Part shown: in pieces, positions 26,719 through 35,849 of the stretch
Numbering within the stretch: position 1 is the stretch's first letter
How the letters are laid out: the number at the start of each line of letters is the position of its first letter
NCBI GenBank assembly: GCA_947469885.1
Contig: CANIQT010000009.1
Span: 1 to 64,000 of the forward strand
Length of the DNA: 64,000 nucleotides
Direction of reading: 5' to 3'
Source: Bacteroidota bacterium
Lineage (GTDB): Bacteria; Bacteroidota; Bacteroidia; 2-12-FULL-35-15
Translations under genes and position numbers: made by a program
The notes under the pieces: generated by a model
Databases searched by the model: none
What the model was told of the DNA's origin: nothing
The model's input: only the letters and a program-made list of their open reading frames with translations

Positions 26719-28131
26719 ATGAAAAAAAATGTACTATTAATTTTATGTATAGTTGCTGTTGCTTTTATTAGTAAAGGGCAAACTACACAGTTGTGGGGGA
26801 TGACATCAAGTGGAGGAACATATAATGACGGCACAATTTTTAAAATAAATCCTGATGGAACAGGTTTTGTAAATTTATATAACCTTGTACATGGAGATGG
26901 ACATTCACCTTATGGTTATTTAATTCAAGCAAGTAATGGCAATATATACAGCACTACTTGGGGTGGGGGTAATAATTATAATGGAGGCACAATTTTCAAA
27001 TTCAACCCTGTTAATAATTTTTATGTCGATGAATTTGATTTTGATTTCCTTTTAACTGGCAATCACCCTTACAGTGGGGTTGTAGAAGCACAAAGTGGAA
27101 TGTTGTACGGTGTAACTACTTCTGGAATAAGTTGTCCCGGAGGAACAATTTACAGTTATAATCCAATAACAAATAGCCATTCAGATTTATTTAGTTTTGA
27201 TAGCGTTAGTGGTTTTAATGCATATCGTGTCCCTATACTAGGAAATAACAAACTTTTTGGAATGACTGGACTGGCAGGTGTTTTGGACTATGGTGTTATA
27301 TATAGTTTTGATATAATTACTAATTATTATAGTGTTTTATATAATTTCGATGGTTTAATGAATGGAGGTCTTCCTTATAGTAGTCCTCTTTTATTGGATA
27401 ATGGAAAATTATACGGAACTACTAGTATTGGTGGGGTAAACGGAGTGGGAGTACTTTTTAGTTATGATACACTAACTAATTTTTTTCAAAAACTATATGA
27501 CTTTGATAATATTAATGGACAAGGATTCGGAGGTTCGCTTATGCAAGCCGCTAACCATAAACTTTATGGTGTTTCTCATTCTGGAGGTACATTTGGTAAA
27601 GGAGTTATTTATAGTTTCGATTTAGCTATTGGTTCTTACACTAATCTTTATAATTTTGATTCAATAACTGGTTCTAACCCACAGTCAAGTCTTATTCAGT
27701 TATCAAATGGTATATTATATGGAACAACTTCTAAAGGAGGAGCTTTAGGTTGTGGAGTAGTTTTCTCTTTCGATTTAACTACTAACGCTTATACCGATTT
27801 ATTTGATTTTAATGGTACAAATGGTTTAATTCCCCAATGTGGTTTACTTGCCGTAACAACATCAGTTGGCATCTCCGACTTCAAATCATCCGATGATAGC
27901 ATTTCCATTTATCCAAACCCCGCAACATACAAGCTGAACATTAGTATCAATGATGCTAATTTTAATTCAGCAGAAATAAAAATTAATAATATTTTAGGAG
28001 AAAAAATTCTTCAAACAGCAATCACTAATCATCAGTCAACAATAGATATAAGTGCCCTTAGCAAAGGAATGTATTTTGCAGAAACAATTGTAGATGGAAA
28101 AAGAAGCGTGATGAAAATTATAAAAGAATAA
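26719..28131 (+). CDS. tandem-repeat (GloVer-type) secreted protein with T9SS sorting domain
   Basis: 470 aa from the ATG at 26719, which gives the signal peptide MKKNVLLILCIVAVAFISKG; the frame's first ATG at 26644 overlaps the regulator's end. Residues about 25-390 are eight or so repeats of 40-50 residues ending in LYGTTSKGG-type turns followed by GVVFSFD-type strands, as in proteins called choice-of-anchor GloVer repeats, probably a beta-propeller. The last ~80 residues are a type A sorting domain (SIYPNPATYKLNIS, KGMYFAETIVDGKRS). Surface export by T9SS predicted; function unknown. A palindromic repeat follows the stop. Confidence 0.87.
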   Translation: MKKNVLLILCIVAVAFISKGQTTQLWGMTSSGGTYNDGTIFKINPDGTGFVNLYNLVHGDGHSPYGYLIQASNGNIYSTTWGGGNNYNGGTIFKFNPVNNFYVDEFDFDFLLTGNHPYSGVVEAQSGMLYGVTTSGISCPGGTIYSYNPITNSHSDLFSFDSVSGFNAYRVPILGNNKLFGMTGLAGVLDYGVIYSFDIITNYYSVLYNFDGLMNGGLPYSSPLLLDNGKLYGTTSIGGVNGVGVLFSYDTLTNFFQKLYDFDNINGQGFGGSLMQAANHKLYGVSHSGGTFGKGVIYSFDLAIGSYTNLYNFDSITGSNPQSSLIQLSNGILYGTTSKGGALGCGVVFSFDLTTNAYTDLFDFNGTNGLIPQCGLLAVTTSVGISDFKSSDDSISIYPNPATYKLNISINDANFNSAEIKINNILGEKILQTAITNHQSTIDISALSKGMYFAETIVDGKRSVMKIIKE

Positions 28132-28142
28132 ATTAATTCCAA

Positions 28143-28173
28143 CCCCTGTCAGGGTTTAGAACCCTGACAGGGG
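28143..28173. repeat. CTGACAGG palindromic repeat, copy 2
   Basis: CCCCTGTCAGGGTT (28143-28156) pairs perfectly with AACCCTGACAGGGG (28160-28173), loop TAG. It lies 12 bases after the T9SS gene and may also act as a transcription end. Confidence 0.9.
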
Positions 28174-28225
28174 TAATACCCCAACAATAATAAATTTAAT
28201 TGCCCGCTATTCCGCCTTAGTTGTG

Positions 28226-28233
28226 TAGATTTG
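28226..28233 (+). promoter_or_regulatory. Bacteroidota -7 box for the DEAD-box helicase
   Basis: TAGATTTG matches TAnnTTTG, 40 bases before the TTG start. Heptamer repeats occupy most of the resulting leader. Confidence 0.5.
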
Positions 28234-28244
28234 CACCAAACAAT

Positions 28245-28272
28245 AATTCCTAATTCCTAATTCATAATTCCC
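28245..28272. repeat. 7-bp repeats abutting a start codon
   Basis: AATTCCT, AATTCCT, AATTCAT, AATTCCC: four units that end exactly where the TTG start of the DEAD-box gene begins (28273), so they form its 5' leader. Confidence 0.85.
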
Positions 28273-29592
28273 TTGTCGTTCGATAAACTAAATTTAAACA
28301 AAGCCCTCATTTCTTCTCTTGATGATTTGGGATACATAGAGCCTACTCCTATTCAGGAAAAAGCATTTCCAATTATCATGTCGGGCAAAGACATGATTGG
28401 CATTGCACAAACAGGAACCGGAAAAACATTTGCATACTTATTACCCATCCTTCGCAATCTAAAATTCTCCGACCAAAAACATCCAAGAGTATTAATAGTA
28501 GTGCCTACACGGGAACTGGTTTTACAGATTGTAAAAGAAATAGAAAAGCTAAGTACTTATACCAGCATTCGTTTTCTGGCTATATATGGAGGCACCAACA
28601 TGGCAACCCAAAAACAATTGGTATATAATGGTGTGGATATAATTGTAGCAACTCCCGGCAGATTAGTTGATTTATCATTGACAGGAATATTGCGTTTGAA
28701 AGACATAAAACAATTAGTAATTGACGAAGTGGACCAGATGTTTAGTCTTGGCTTTCGTCAGCAGTTGCTGAGTTTCCTCGAATCGTTGCCAAACAAACGG
28801 CAGAACCTGATGTTCTCTGCAACCATGAACGAAGAGATAGAAGCAGTGATTGCAAAGTATTTTTATCAGCCATTGAAAATTGAAGTTACTCCGCATGGCA
28901 CACCGTTAGAGAAAATTATACAGGTGTGTTACCACGTTCCTAACTTTAATACCAAGGTAAATTTGTTGGAATATTTATTAAAGAACGATGAATCATTGAA
29001 TAAAGTGTTGGTGTTTTCAGCAACCAAAAAATTAGCCGATAGTTTGTTTGATACATTGAAATTAAGGTTTCCGGATGATGTAGTGGTGATACATTCTAAT
29101 CTTTCTCAAACTGCACGTATCAATTCATTGAAACAATTTCATGAAGGAACCAAGCGTGTATTAGTAGCAACAGATATAGTTGCAAGAGGTTTGGATATAA
29201 CAGATGTTACTCACGTTATCAATTTTGATACACCCGAAACACCCGAAGATTATATACACAGGATAGGAAGAACAGGACGAGCAAACAAAGATGGAGTAGC
29301 AATTACTTTTATAAACGAAGCTGAGCAGGAATATCAGGTAGCTATCGAAACAATGATGAACAAAGCAATTCCGTATGAATCATTACCCGAAGGAGTTGTT
29401 GTTTCGAAAGTGCTGACTGATGATGAGTTGCCAAAAATGATTGATAAAATAAAGCAAAAGAAAGGAAAAGACAACTATGTTCCTGGTCCTGCATTCCACG
29501 AAAAGAAAGAGAAAAATAAAAAGGTAAACCTTGGCAGTGCATCACAAAAAGAAAAGCTGAAAGGGAAAATAAGAACGTACAGAAGGAATTAA
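28273..29592 (+). CDS. DEAD/DEAH-box RNA helicase (DEVD variant)
   Basis: 439 aa. Motifs: Q-motif PTPIQEKAFP, motif I AQTGTGKT, PTRELVLQI, TPGRLVD, motif II DEVD (in place of DEAD), SAT, ATDIVARGLD, HRIGRTGR. The C-terminal tail (about 385-439) is lysine-rich, as in RNA-binding extensions. It unwinds RNA in ribosome assembly or mRNA turnover; the exact role is unknown. The start is the TTG at 28273: it gives MSFDKLNLNKALISSL, typical of the family, and a stop (TAA at 28258) lies just upstream. Starting at TTG directly after heptamer repeats suggests the original upstream DNA was replaced. Confidence 0.93.
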   Translation: MSFDKLNLNKALISSLDDLGYIEPTPIQEKAFPIIMSGKDMIGIAQTGTGKTFAYLLPILRNLKFSDQKHPRVLIVVPTRELVLQIVKEIEKLSTYTSIRFLAIYGGTNMATQKQLVYNGVDIIVATPGRLVDLSLTGILRLKDIKQLVIDEVDQMFSLGFRQQLLSFLESLPNKRQNLMFSATMNEEIEAVIAKYFYQPLKIEVTPHGTPLEKIIQVCYHVPNFNTKVNLLEYLLKNDESLNKVLVFSATKKLADSLFDTLKLRFPDDVVVIHSNLSQTARINSLKQFHEGTKRVLVATDIVARGLDITDVTHVINFDTPETPEDYIHRIGRTGRANKDGVAITFINEAEQEYQVAIETMMNKAIPYESLPEGVVVSKVLTDDELPKMIDKIKQKKGKDNYVPGPAFHEKKEKNKKVNLGSASQKEKLKGKIRTYRRN

Positions 29593-29691
29593 AGAAACAA
29601 CCCTCTTTTCAACACAAGATAGTTACTATTTTTCTTGATTCACTCCAAGTCATTCTATACATATTCGTATCTTTCGCCTTTATTTGTATAG

Positions 29692-30942
29692 ATGAAAATC
29701 CTTATTAAAAACATTAAACAATTAGTTCAGGTGGAAGAAACTCCACGATTAAAAGTAGCAGGCAAAGACATGAATCATCTTGCCTGTATCGCAGATGCGT
29801 GGCTGGCTATTGAAGATGATAAAATTGTTGGTTTTGGCAAAATGGATGATTGGGAAGGTATTGCTGATTGGACTAACTTAACAGTAATAGATGCAACCGA
29901 TAAAATAGTAATGCCATCTTATTGCGACAGCCACACGCATATAGTTTATGCGGGAAGCAGAGAAGGAGAGTTTGTGGATAGAATAAGCGGATTGACATAC
30001 GAAGAAATATTTACGAGAGGAGGAGGAATATTAAATTCAGCAAACAAATTGCGCGAAGCATCAGAAGAAGAATTGATAGAGAGTGCCCTGAAACGATTGA
30101 ATGAAGTGATGTTGCAAGGCACAGGCGCTATCGAAATAAAATCAGGTTATGGTTTAAGTACCGAATCAGAATTAAAAATGTTGAGAGTAATAAAGAAATT
30201 AAAAACACTCTCACCATTAACCATTAAAGCTACCTTCCTTGGCGCACATGCTGTTCCGGCAGAATTTAAAAATAACAAACGAGCATACATTGATTTACTG
30301 ATAAATGAAATGATGCCCAAAATAGCAGAAGAGAAATTGGCTGATTATTGTGATGTGTTTTGTGAGCAGAATTATTTTACAAAAGCAGAAACCATTGAAA
30401 TACTTACTGCTGGAAAGAAACATGGCATGACACCCAAAGTGCATGCCGAACAGTTAAGTAACTTTGGCGGCACCTTGGCAGGGATAGAAGTTGGTGCCAT
30501 CAGTGTTGACCATTTAGAATTTGTTGGAGATGCAGAAATAGAAGCATTAAAAAATTCTCAAACTATGCCAACCATTTTGCCGGGTGCGCAATTCTTTCTT
30601 GGCTTACAACATCCACCAGCACGCAAAATGATTGATGCAGGCTTGGCAATTGCTGTTGCAAGCGATTATAATCCGGGCAGTAGTCCGTCAGGTAATATTA
30701 ATTTTATGATGTCCCTGAGTTGTATCAATTATAAGATGACTCCTGAAGAAGCAATAAATGCAACTACTATCAATAGTGCATATGCAATGGATCTAAGCAA
30801 AACGCATGGAAGCATTGCTATAGGAAAACAAGCGAATGTATTTATCACAAAAGAAATTCCGAGTTATAGTTTTATTCCTTATTCGTTTGGGAGTAATCTT
30901 ATTGAACAGGTGATAATTAATGGACAAATAATGAGTCAATAA
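29692..30942 (+). CDS. hutI: imidazolonepropionase (histidine degradation)
   Basis: 416 aa. It hydrolyses imidazolonepropionate to formiminoglutamate, step three of histidine breakdown. Amidohydrolase metal ligands are visible: SHTHIVYAGSREGEF near residue 80, HAEQLS near 255, and the conserved SDYNPGSSP near 325. Length is usual. It precedes ftcD, which uses its product; 101 bases with a palindromic CACTAAG repeat separate them. hutH and hutU are not in the window. A one-mismatch -7 box (TATCTTTC) may lie about 20 bases before the ATG. Confidence 0.96.
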   Translation: MKILIKNIKQLVQVEETPRLKVAGKDMNHLACIADAWLAIEDDKIVGFGKMDDWEGIADWTNLTVIDATDKIVMPSYCDSHTHIVYAGSREGEFVDRISGLTYEEIFTRGGGILNSANKLREASEEELIESALKRLNEVMLQGTGAIEIKSGYGLSTESELKMLRVIKKLKTLSPLTIKATFLGAHAVPAEFKNNKRAYIDLLINEMMPKIAEEKLADYCDVFCEQNYFTKAETIEILTAGKKHGMTPKVHAEQLSNFGGTLAGIEVGAISVDHLEFVGDAEIEALKNSQTMPTILPGAQFFLGLQHPPARKMIDAGLAIAVASDYNPGSSPSGNINFMMSLSCINYKMTPEEAINATTINSAYAMDLSKTHGSIAIGKQANVFITKEIPSYSFIPYSFGSNLIEQVIINGQIMSQ

Positions 30943-30945
30943 TTC

Positions 30946-31018
30946 ACCACTAAGACACTAAGAACACACAGAACCACTAAAACTTTGTGCAACTTAGTGA
31001 ACTTAGTGCCTTAGTGGT
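30946..31018. repeat. CACTAAG palindromic element between hutI and ftcD
   Basis: ACCACTAAGACACTAAG (30946-30962) faces CTTAGTGCCTTAGTGGT (31002-31018): 16 of 17 pairs. Between the arms lie AAAACTTTGTG and another CTTAGTG. The right half recurs inside the amidohydrolase gene at 50881-50913. Confidence 0.9.
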
Positions 31019-31043
31019 AAAAAACACAAAACACAAATAACAA

Positions 31044-32729
31044 ATGAATAAATTAATCGAATGTGTTCCTAATTTTAGCGAAGGGAACGACATGAACATC
31101 ATCAAACAAATTACCAACGAAATAGAATCGGTTGAAGGTGTAAAATTATTAAATGTTGACCCGGGCAAAGCAACCAACAGAACAGTAGTAACATTTGTTG
31201 GTAATCCCGAAGCGGTTATCAATGCTGCCTTTCTTGCAATAAAAAAAGCAAGCGAGCTGATTGATATGAGCAAACACAAAGGCGAACATCCTCGCATGGG
31301 TGCCACTGATGTTTGTCCTTTGATTCCGATTTCAAACATTTCCATGGAAGAAACAGCAGAATATGCAAAACAATTAGGAGCAAGAGTAGGCAAGGAGTTG
31401 AACATTGCAGTGTATTTATACGAAGCAGCACAGGTAAATAAAAACAGAAATAATCTTTCCGTTATTCGAGGTGGAGAATACGAAGGATTCTTTAAGAAAA
31501 TAAAATTACCGGAATGGAAACCAGATTATGGTCCTGCTGAACATTCAGTAAAATCAGGCTCTACAGTAATTGGCGCAAGAGACTTTTTAGTTGCTTATAA
31601 TGTAAATTTAAATACAACATCCACCCGAAGAGCCAATTCCATTGCTTTTGATGTACGCGAAGCAGGAAGAGTAAAACGGGAAGGCAACGCAGTAACAGGT
31701 AAAATTGTAACAGATGAAAAAGGAAATCCAGTAAACATTCCCGGCTCTTTAAAATCAGTGAAAGCAATTGGATGGTATATTGAAGAATATGGCATTGCAC
31801 AAATATCCATGAACTTAACCAACATCAATATAACTCCTGTCCATATTGCATTTGACGAAGTATGTAAAAAAGCTACAGAACGTGGAATAAGAGTTACAGG
31901 CTCAGAGTTGGTTGGACTTGTTCCTTTAAAATCTATGATCGATGCAGGAAAGTATTTTCTTGAAAAACAAAATCGTTCTATCGGTGTATCCGAAAAGGAG
32001 TTGATTAAAATTGCAGTAAAGTCTCTTGGTTTGGATGAGCTATCTCCTTTTAAACCTGAAGAAAGAATCATAGAATATTTATTAAAAGACATAACATCTG
32101 CTCGTTTAATAAATATGAATCTTATTGAATTTGCAAACGAAACAGCAAGCGAAAGTCCTGCACCGGGTGGTGGTTCCATTTCGGCTTATGTTGGTGCGTT
32201 AGGAATCTCATTAGGTACGATGGTTGCAAATCTTTCTTCTCACAAACCGGGTTGGGACGACCGCTGGAAAGAGTTTTCTGATTGGGCAGAAAAAGGGCAA
32301 CACTATAAAAATGAATTAATGAAATTAGTGGAGGAAGATACAACTGCTTTTAATAGAATAATGACTGCTTTTGGATTGCCAAAATCTACTGATGAAGAAA
32401 AAAAAGCAAGAACGCAGGCAATTCAGGAAGCTACAAAATATGCTACAGAAGTACCTTTCAAAGTAATGCAGCTTTGTTTTGATTCAATGGAAGTAATTAA
32501 AGCAATGGTCGAGTTTGGTAATCCAAATTCAATAACTGATGCTGGAGTTGGCGCATTATGCGCCCGTTCGGCAGTGATGGGTGCATATCTTAATGTAAAG
32601 ATAAATGCCTCCGGACTTACAGATAAAGACTTTGCAACGCAACTTATTTCTCAGGGACTCGTATTAGAAGGTAAGACACAAGCTTTGGAAGCTGAAATTC
32701 TGAAGTTGGTTAATTCCAAAATTAAATAA
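31044..32729 (+). CDS. ftcD: bifunctional glutamate formimidoyltransferase / cyclodeaminase
   Basis: 561 aa. The N-terminal two thirds (about 1-325, MNKLIECVPNFSEGNDMNII) transfer the formimino group from formiminoglutamate to tetrahydrofolate, releasing glutamate; the C-terminal domain (about 345-561, SPAPGGGSISAYVGALG) is the cyclodeaminase that makes methenyl-THF. The fusion is the animal-like FTCD form that is frequent in Bacteroidota. It follows hutI and completes histidine-to-glutamate conversion. Its stop is followed at once by the ATG of the patatin gene, so it heads a run of tightly packed genes. Confidence 0.96.
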   Translation: MNKLIECVPNFSEGNDMNIIKQITNEIESVEGVKLLNVDPGKATNRTVVTFVGNPEAVINAAFLAIKKASELIDMSKHKGEHPRMGATDVCPLIPISNISMEETAEYAKQLGARVGKELNIAVYLYEAAQVNKNRNNLSVIRGGEYEGFFKKIKLPEWKPDYGPAEHSVKSGSTVIGARDFLVAYNVNLNTTSTRRANSIAFDVREAGRVKREGNAVTGKIVTDEKGNPVNIPGSLKSVKAIGWYIEEYGIAQISMNLTNINITPVHIAFDEVCKKATERGIRVTGSELVGLVPLKSMIDAGKYFLEKQNRSIGVSEKELIKIAVKSLGLDELSPFKPEERIIEYLLKDITSARLINMNLIEFANETASESPAPGGGSISAYVGALGISLGTMVANLSSHKPGWDDRWKEFSDWAEKGQHYKNELMKLVEEDTTAFNRIMTAFGLPKSTDEEKKARTQAIQEATKYATEVPFKVMQLCFDSMEVIKAMVEFGNPNSITDAGVGALCARSAVMGAYLNVKINASGLTDKDFATQLISQGLVLEGKTQALEAEILKLVNSKIK

Positions 32730-35006
32730 ATGTCATTTAGTACAACAATAAGAAAACGAATAAAAAAACATCCTCTCTTCAGGAGGTTTTACTATTCCTT
32801 TCCTTTTCGCCTTTTTCTCCTCGATATAAAAAAGAATTCAATTCTTGTTCTTTTTTGGTTGCTTTTCTTTGGTGTCATCACTAATGCCATCTCACCGGCT
32901 TATGGTGTGGCTTTTCTTTTCTGGGGTCCCGAATATCTTGATAAATTAAATTTCTTTTCCTATTTCATTCTGGGCTTTTCTCTAGGTGGATTTATAATGG
33001 CTTACAACATTGCCAGCTTTATCAAAAACGCATTTCGCTTTCCTTTTCTCGCCTCTCTTCGTTTTCCGTTTATGAAATATTGCCTCAATAATTTTATTAT
33101 CACTCTCCTTTTTATTATAATGTATTGTTTCGAGATTTTCTTTTTTCTCAAAGGAGAGGACATCATGGGAACTGGCAATATTCTTTTTATGGTCTTTGCA
33201 TTTCTTTTTGGTATTGCAACCTTCTCAACCATTGCTTTAGGGTATTTTTACAATGCAAACAAAGATATGTTTCGTCTCTTCGGACATAAACACAGAGCCG
33301 AAATAAGCATTAATCCGGATGCAAAAATTAGTGGTGAGCGAAACCTCCGACTTGTTAAAGAATCCCGCGATTGGTATGTCGAAACGTATCTAAGTACACC
33401 CATTCATGTTCGGCTGGTGCGCTCTATGCATCATTACAAAAAAGAAATGCTAAAAGATGTCATTCGTCAAAATCAACATTCTGCTTTCTGGTTTCAGCTA
33501 ATTGTTATAGTAACCATTCTCGGTCTTGGCTTTTTTGGTGATAAAGATATTTTTCAACTTCCGGCTAGTGCTAGTTTGTTTCTTTTGTTCACCATGTTTA
33601 TCATGATTTTTAGTTCATTTTACAGGTGGTTCCGCGGTTGGTCCACACCAGTTTTTATTATTTTTCTTATAGGGTTCAACTACATTCATAAAATAGAATT
33701 CCTTTCTTCCGATCATGCCTTTGGCTTAAATTATAATGCTACAAAGGCTGATTACAGTTATGATAATTTTAAGAAAATGGATAAGCAGTACAATGTCTTT
33801 AAAGAAGATTATTTTCAAACTGTTGCCATTTTAGAAAAATGGAAAATAAAAAATGCAGATCCTGATAATCCCAATAAAAAACCAAAACTTTTTTTAATCA
33901 ATACCAGCGGTGGTGGTTTACGCTCGTCATTGTGGACGTTGTATACAATGATGTATGCTGATAGTTTAACCAATGGAAAATTCCTGAGTCAGATACAAAT
34001 GATTACTGGTTCATCGGGTGGAATGGTTGGTGCTGCTTATCTCCGAGAACTTTATTTGCAGAAACAAAAAGATAAACTGGCTTCATATTACAACAAAAGT
34101 TATTTAACCAATATTTCCAAAGACTTATTAAACCCTATCGCTTTCAAGGTAGCTACTAGTGAGTGGTTGTTTCCTATGCAAAGTTTTATGCTCAATGGTA
34201 ATCGTTATCCCAAAGACAGAGCTTATTCTTTTGAACAAAAACTTGAAGAAAATCTTGGTGGAGTATTTCGCAAAAAGTTGGGTGATTATAAATTACCTGA
34301 AGAAAATTCATACATACCTATGATGGTGTTTTCTCCTTCCATTGTTAACGATGGACGAAAACTTATGATTTCTCCCATTGGTATTTCCTATCTTTCTCAA
34401 AACACACGTACCTCTAAAACTATTTATAACAGGCTATTTGATGGTATCGAGTATTCTCGCTTTTTCAAAAAACAAGGTGCCGAAAACACTTTATTCACAA
34501 GCGTGTTGCGTATGTCTGCTACCTTTCCTTACATTTCCCCAGTTGTATCTCTTCCTTCCGAACCCCGCATAGAGATTGTAGATGCAGGACTACGCGACAA
34601 TTATGGATTAGAAACAAGTTTGCGTTTTATCAAAACTTTCAACGATTGGATTGAGCAAAACACAAGCGGTGTGGTCATTGTTCAGATTCGCGACAAACAT
34701 AAAAATATTCCAATTGACGACAACCCTTCACAAACATTGATGCAGGCACTTAGCCGACCACTTGGAAGTTTCTATGGTAATCTTTTCGAAGTTCAGGATT
34801 ACAATCAAAACCAGCAAATCATCGCTGCCGATCTATGGTGCAAATCCAAAATCGAAATTGTGGACTTACAATTACGCAACGACAAAACCGACCACATATC
34901 ACTTAGTTGGCACCTTACAAATAAAGAGAAAAGAAAAGTAATGGCTTCGCTCTACCTTCCCGAAAATCAGGAAGCGATTGATAGGATTGTCGAATTGCTT
35001 AAATAA
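32730..35006 (+). CDS. membrane-bound patatin-like phospholipase
   Basis: 758 aa. The N-terminal ~350 residues contain about six to eight membrane segments (FLLDIKKNSILVLFWLLFFG, then further helices up to residue 330). The patatin domain (about 390-740) shows an oxyanion loop (SGGGLRSS), the nucleophile motif GSSGG, and the dyad aspartate in DAGLRDNYG. It probably hydrolyses acyl esters at the membrane; the substrate is not predictable. The ATG directly follows the ftcD stop, and truA starts 3 bases after its end, so it is cotranscribed with both, although no metabolic link is obvious. Confidence 0.88.
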   Translation: MSFSTTIRKRIKKHPLFRRFYYSFPFRLFLLDIKKNSILVLFWLLFFGVITNAISPAYGVAFLFWGPEYLDKLNFFSYFILGFSLGGFIMAYNIASFIKNAFRFPFLASLRFPFMKYCLNNFIITLLFIIMYCFEIFFFLKGEDIMGTGNILFMVFAFLFGIATFSTIALGYFYNANKDMFRLFGHKHRAEISINPDAKISGERNLRLVKESRDWYVETYLSTPIHVRLVRSMHHYKKEMLKDVIRQNQHSAFWFQLIVIVTILGLGFFGDKDIFQLPASASLFLLFTMFIMIFSSFYRWFRGWSTPVFIIFLIGFNYIHKIEFLSSDHAFGLNYNATKADYSYDNFKKMDKQYNVFKEDYFQTVAILEKWKIKNADPDNPNKKPKLFLINTSGGGLRSSLWTLYTMMYADSLTNGKFLSQIQMITGSSGGMVGAAYLRELYLQKQKDKLASYYNKSYLTNISKDLLNPIAFKVATSEWLFPMQSFMLNGNRYPKDRAYSFEQKLEENLGGVFRKKLGDYKLPEENSYIPMMVFSPSIVNDGRKLMISPIGISYLSQNTRTSKTIYNRLFDGIEYSRFFKKQGAENTLFTSVLRMSATFPYISPVVSLPSEPRIEIVDAGLRDNYGLETSLRFIKTFNDWIEQNTSGVVIVQIRDKHKNIPIDDNPSQTLMQALSRPLGSFYGNLFEVQDYNQNQQIIAADLWCKSKIEIVDLQLRNDKTDHISLSWHLTNKEKRKVMASLYLPENQEAIDRIVELLK

Positions 35007-35009
35007 TAA

Positions 35010-35777
35010 ATGACTCAAAAACGTTTCTTCCTCCAACTCTCATACAACGGAACTGCTTACAGTGGTTGGCAAATCCAAAAAAATTCCCCTCACACCGTTC
35101 AACAAATTTTAAACGAAATGCTTTCCCGTTTATTAAACGAGCCAATTGCGGTAATGGGTTGCGGGCGCACCGATACTGGTGTTCATGCACGTGAATATTT
35201 TGCCCACTTCGATACTTCTAAGGAAGATTTAATAGAAAATCAGGCACATTGGATTCTTAAATTCAATCATGCATTGCCCAAGGATATTGCCATTCAGAGA
35301 ATCCTCAAAGTGGACGAAAAAGCAAATGCCCGTTACAATGCCATTTCCCGAACATATCAATACGTCATTACCAAAAAGAAAACTCCTTTCGAAATAGACA
35401 AAGCATATTTTCTTTACGGTAAACTCGATGTTGATTTAATGAATCAAGCAGCAAAAATATTATTCGAACATTCTGACTTTTCTGCCTTCGCAAAAAGCAA
35501 TACGCAAAACAAAACCAACATTTGCAGTTTATATAAAGCCGAATGGCACGAAACCGAAGACCTCATCACCTTCACCATTTCAGCCAATCGTTTTCTTCGT
35601 GATATGGTAAGGGCAATAGTGGGAACATCACTAGAAGTTGGCAAAGGAAAAATGACCTTAGATAAATTTAAAAAAGTAATAGATTCCAAAACCCGTTCCG
35701 CTGCTGGGCTGTCAGCCCCCGCCTGCGGATTGTATTTAATTAAAGTAGAATATAAGAAAGGAGTTTTAGAATTTTAG
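35010..35777 (+). CDS. truA: tRNA pseudouridine synthase A
   Basis: 255 aa. It forms pseudouridine at tRNA positions 38-40. The catalytic aspartate is in GRTDTGVHA near residue 53; FRDMVR-like FLRDMVRAIVG near residue 200 is also typical. The last codons (GVLEF) run into an octamer repeat that starts at 35764, so the C-terminus may have been altered by it. Third gene of the tight ftcD-patatin-truA run. Confidence 0.95.
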   Translation: MTQKRFFLQLSYNGTAYSGWQIQKNSPHTVQQILNEMLSRLLNEPIAVMGCGRTDTGVHAREYFAHFDTSKEDLIENQAHWILKFNHALPKDIAIQRILKVDEKANARYNAISRTYQYVITKKKTPFEIDKAYFLYGKLDVDLMNQAAKILFEHSDFSAFAKSNTQNKTNICSLYKAEWHETEDLITFTISANRFLRDMVRAIVGTSLEVGKGKMTLDKFKKVIDSKTRSAAGLSAPACGLYLIKVEYKKGVLEF

Positions 35778-35849
35778 GTTTGTAGAATATTAGAATGAAC
35801 TATTTTCCATTTTCAAATTTTCAAATCATCAAATTTTCAAATTAGCCAA
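35764..35849. repeat. 8-bp tandem repeats spanning the truA end
   Basis: First block: TTTTAGAA, TTTTAGGT, TTGTAGAA, TATTAGAA (35764-35795), starting within the last truA codons. Second: TTTTCAAA, TTTTCAAA, TCATCAAA, TTTTCAAA, TTAGCCAA (35810-35849), ending on the ATG of the ABC exporter. The period is eight, unlike the sevens elsewhere. Confidence 0.8.
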
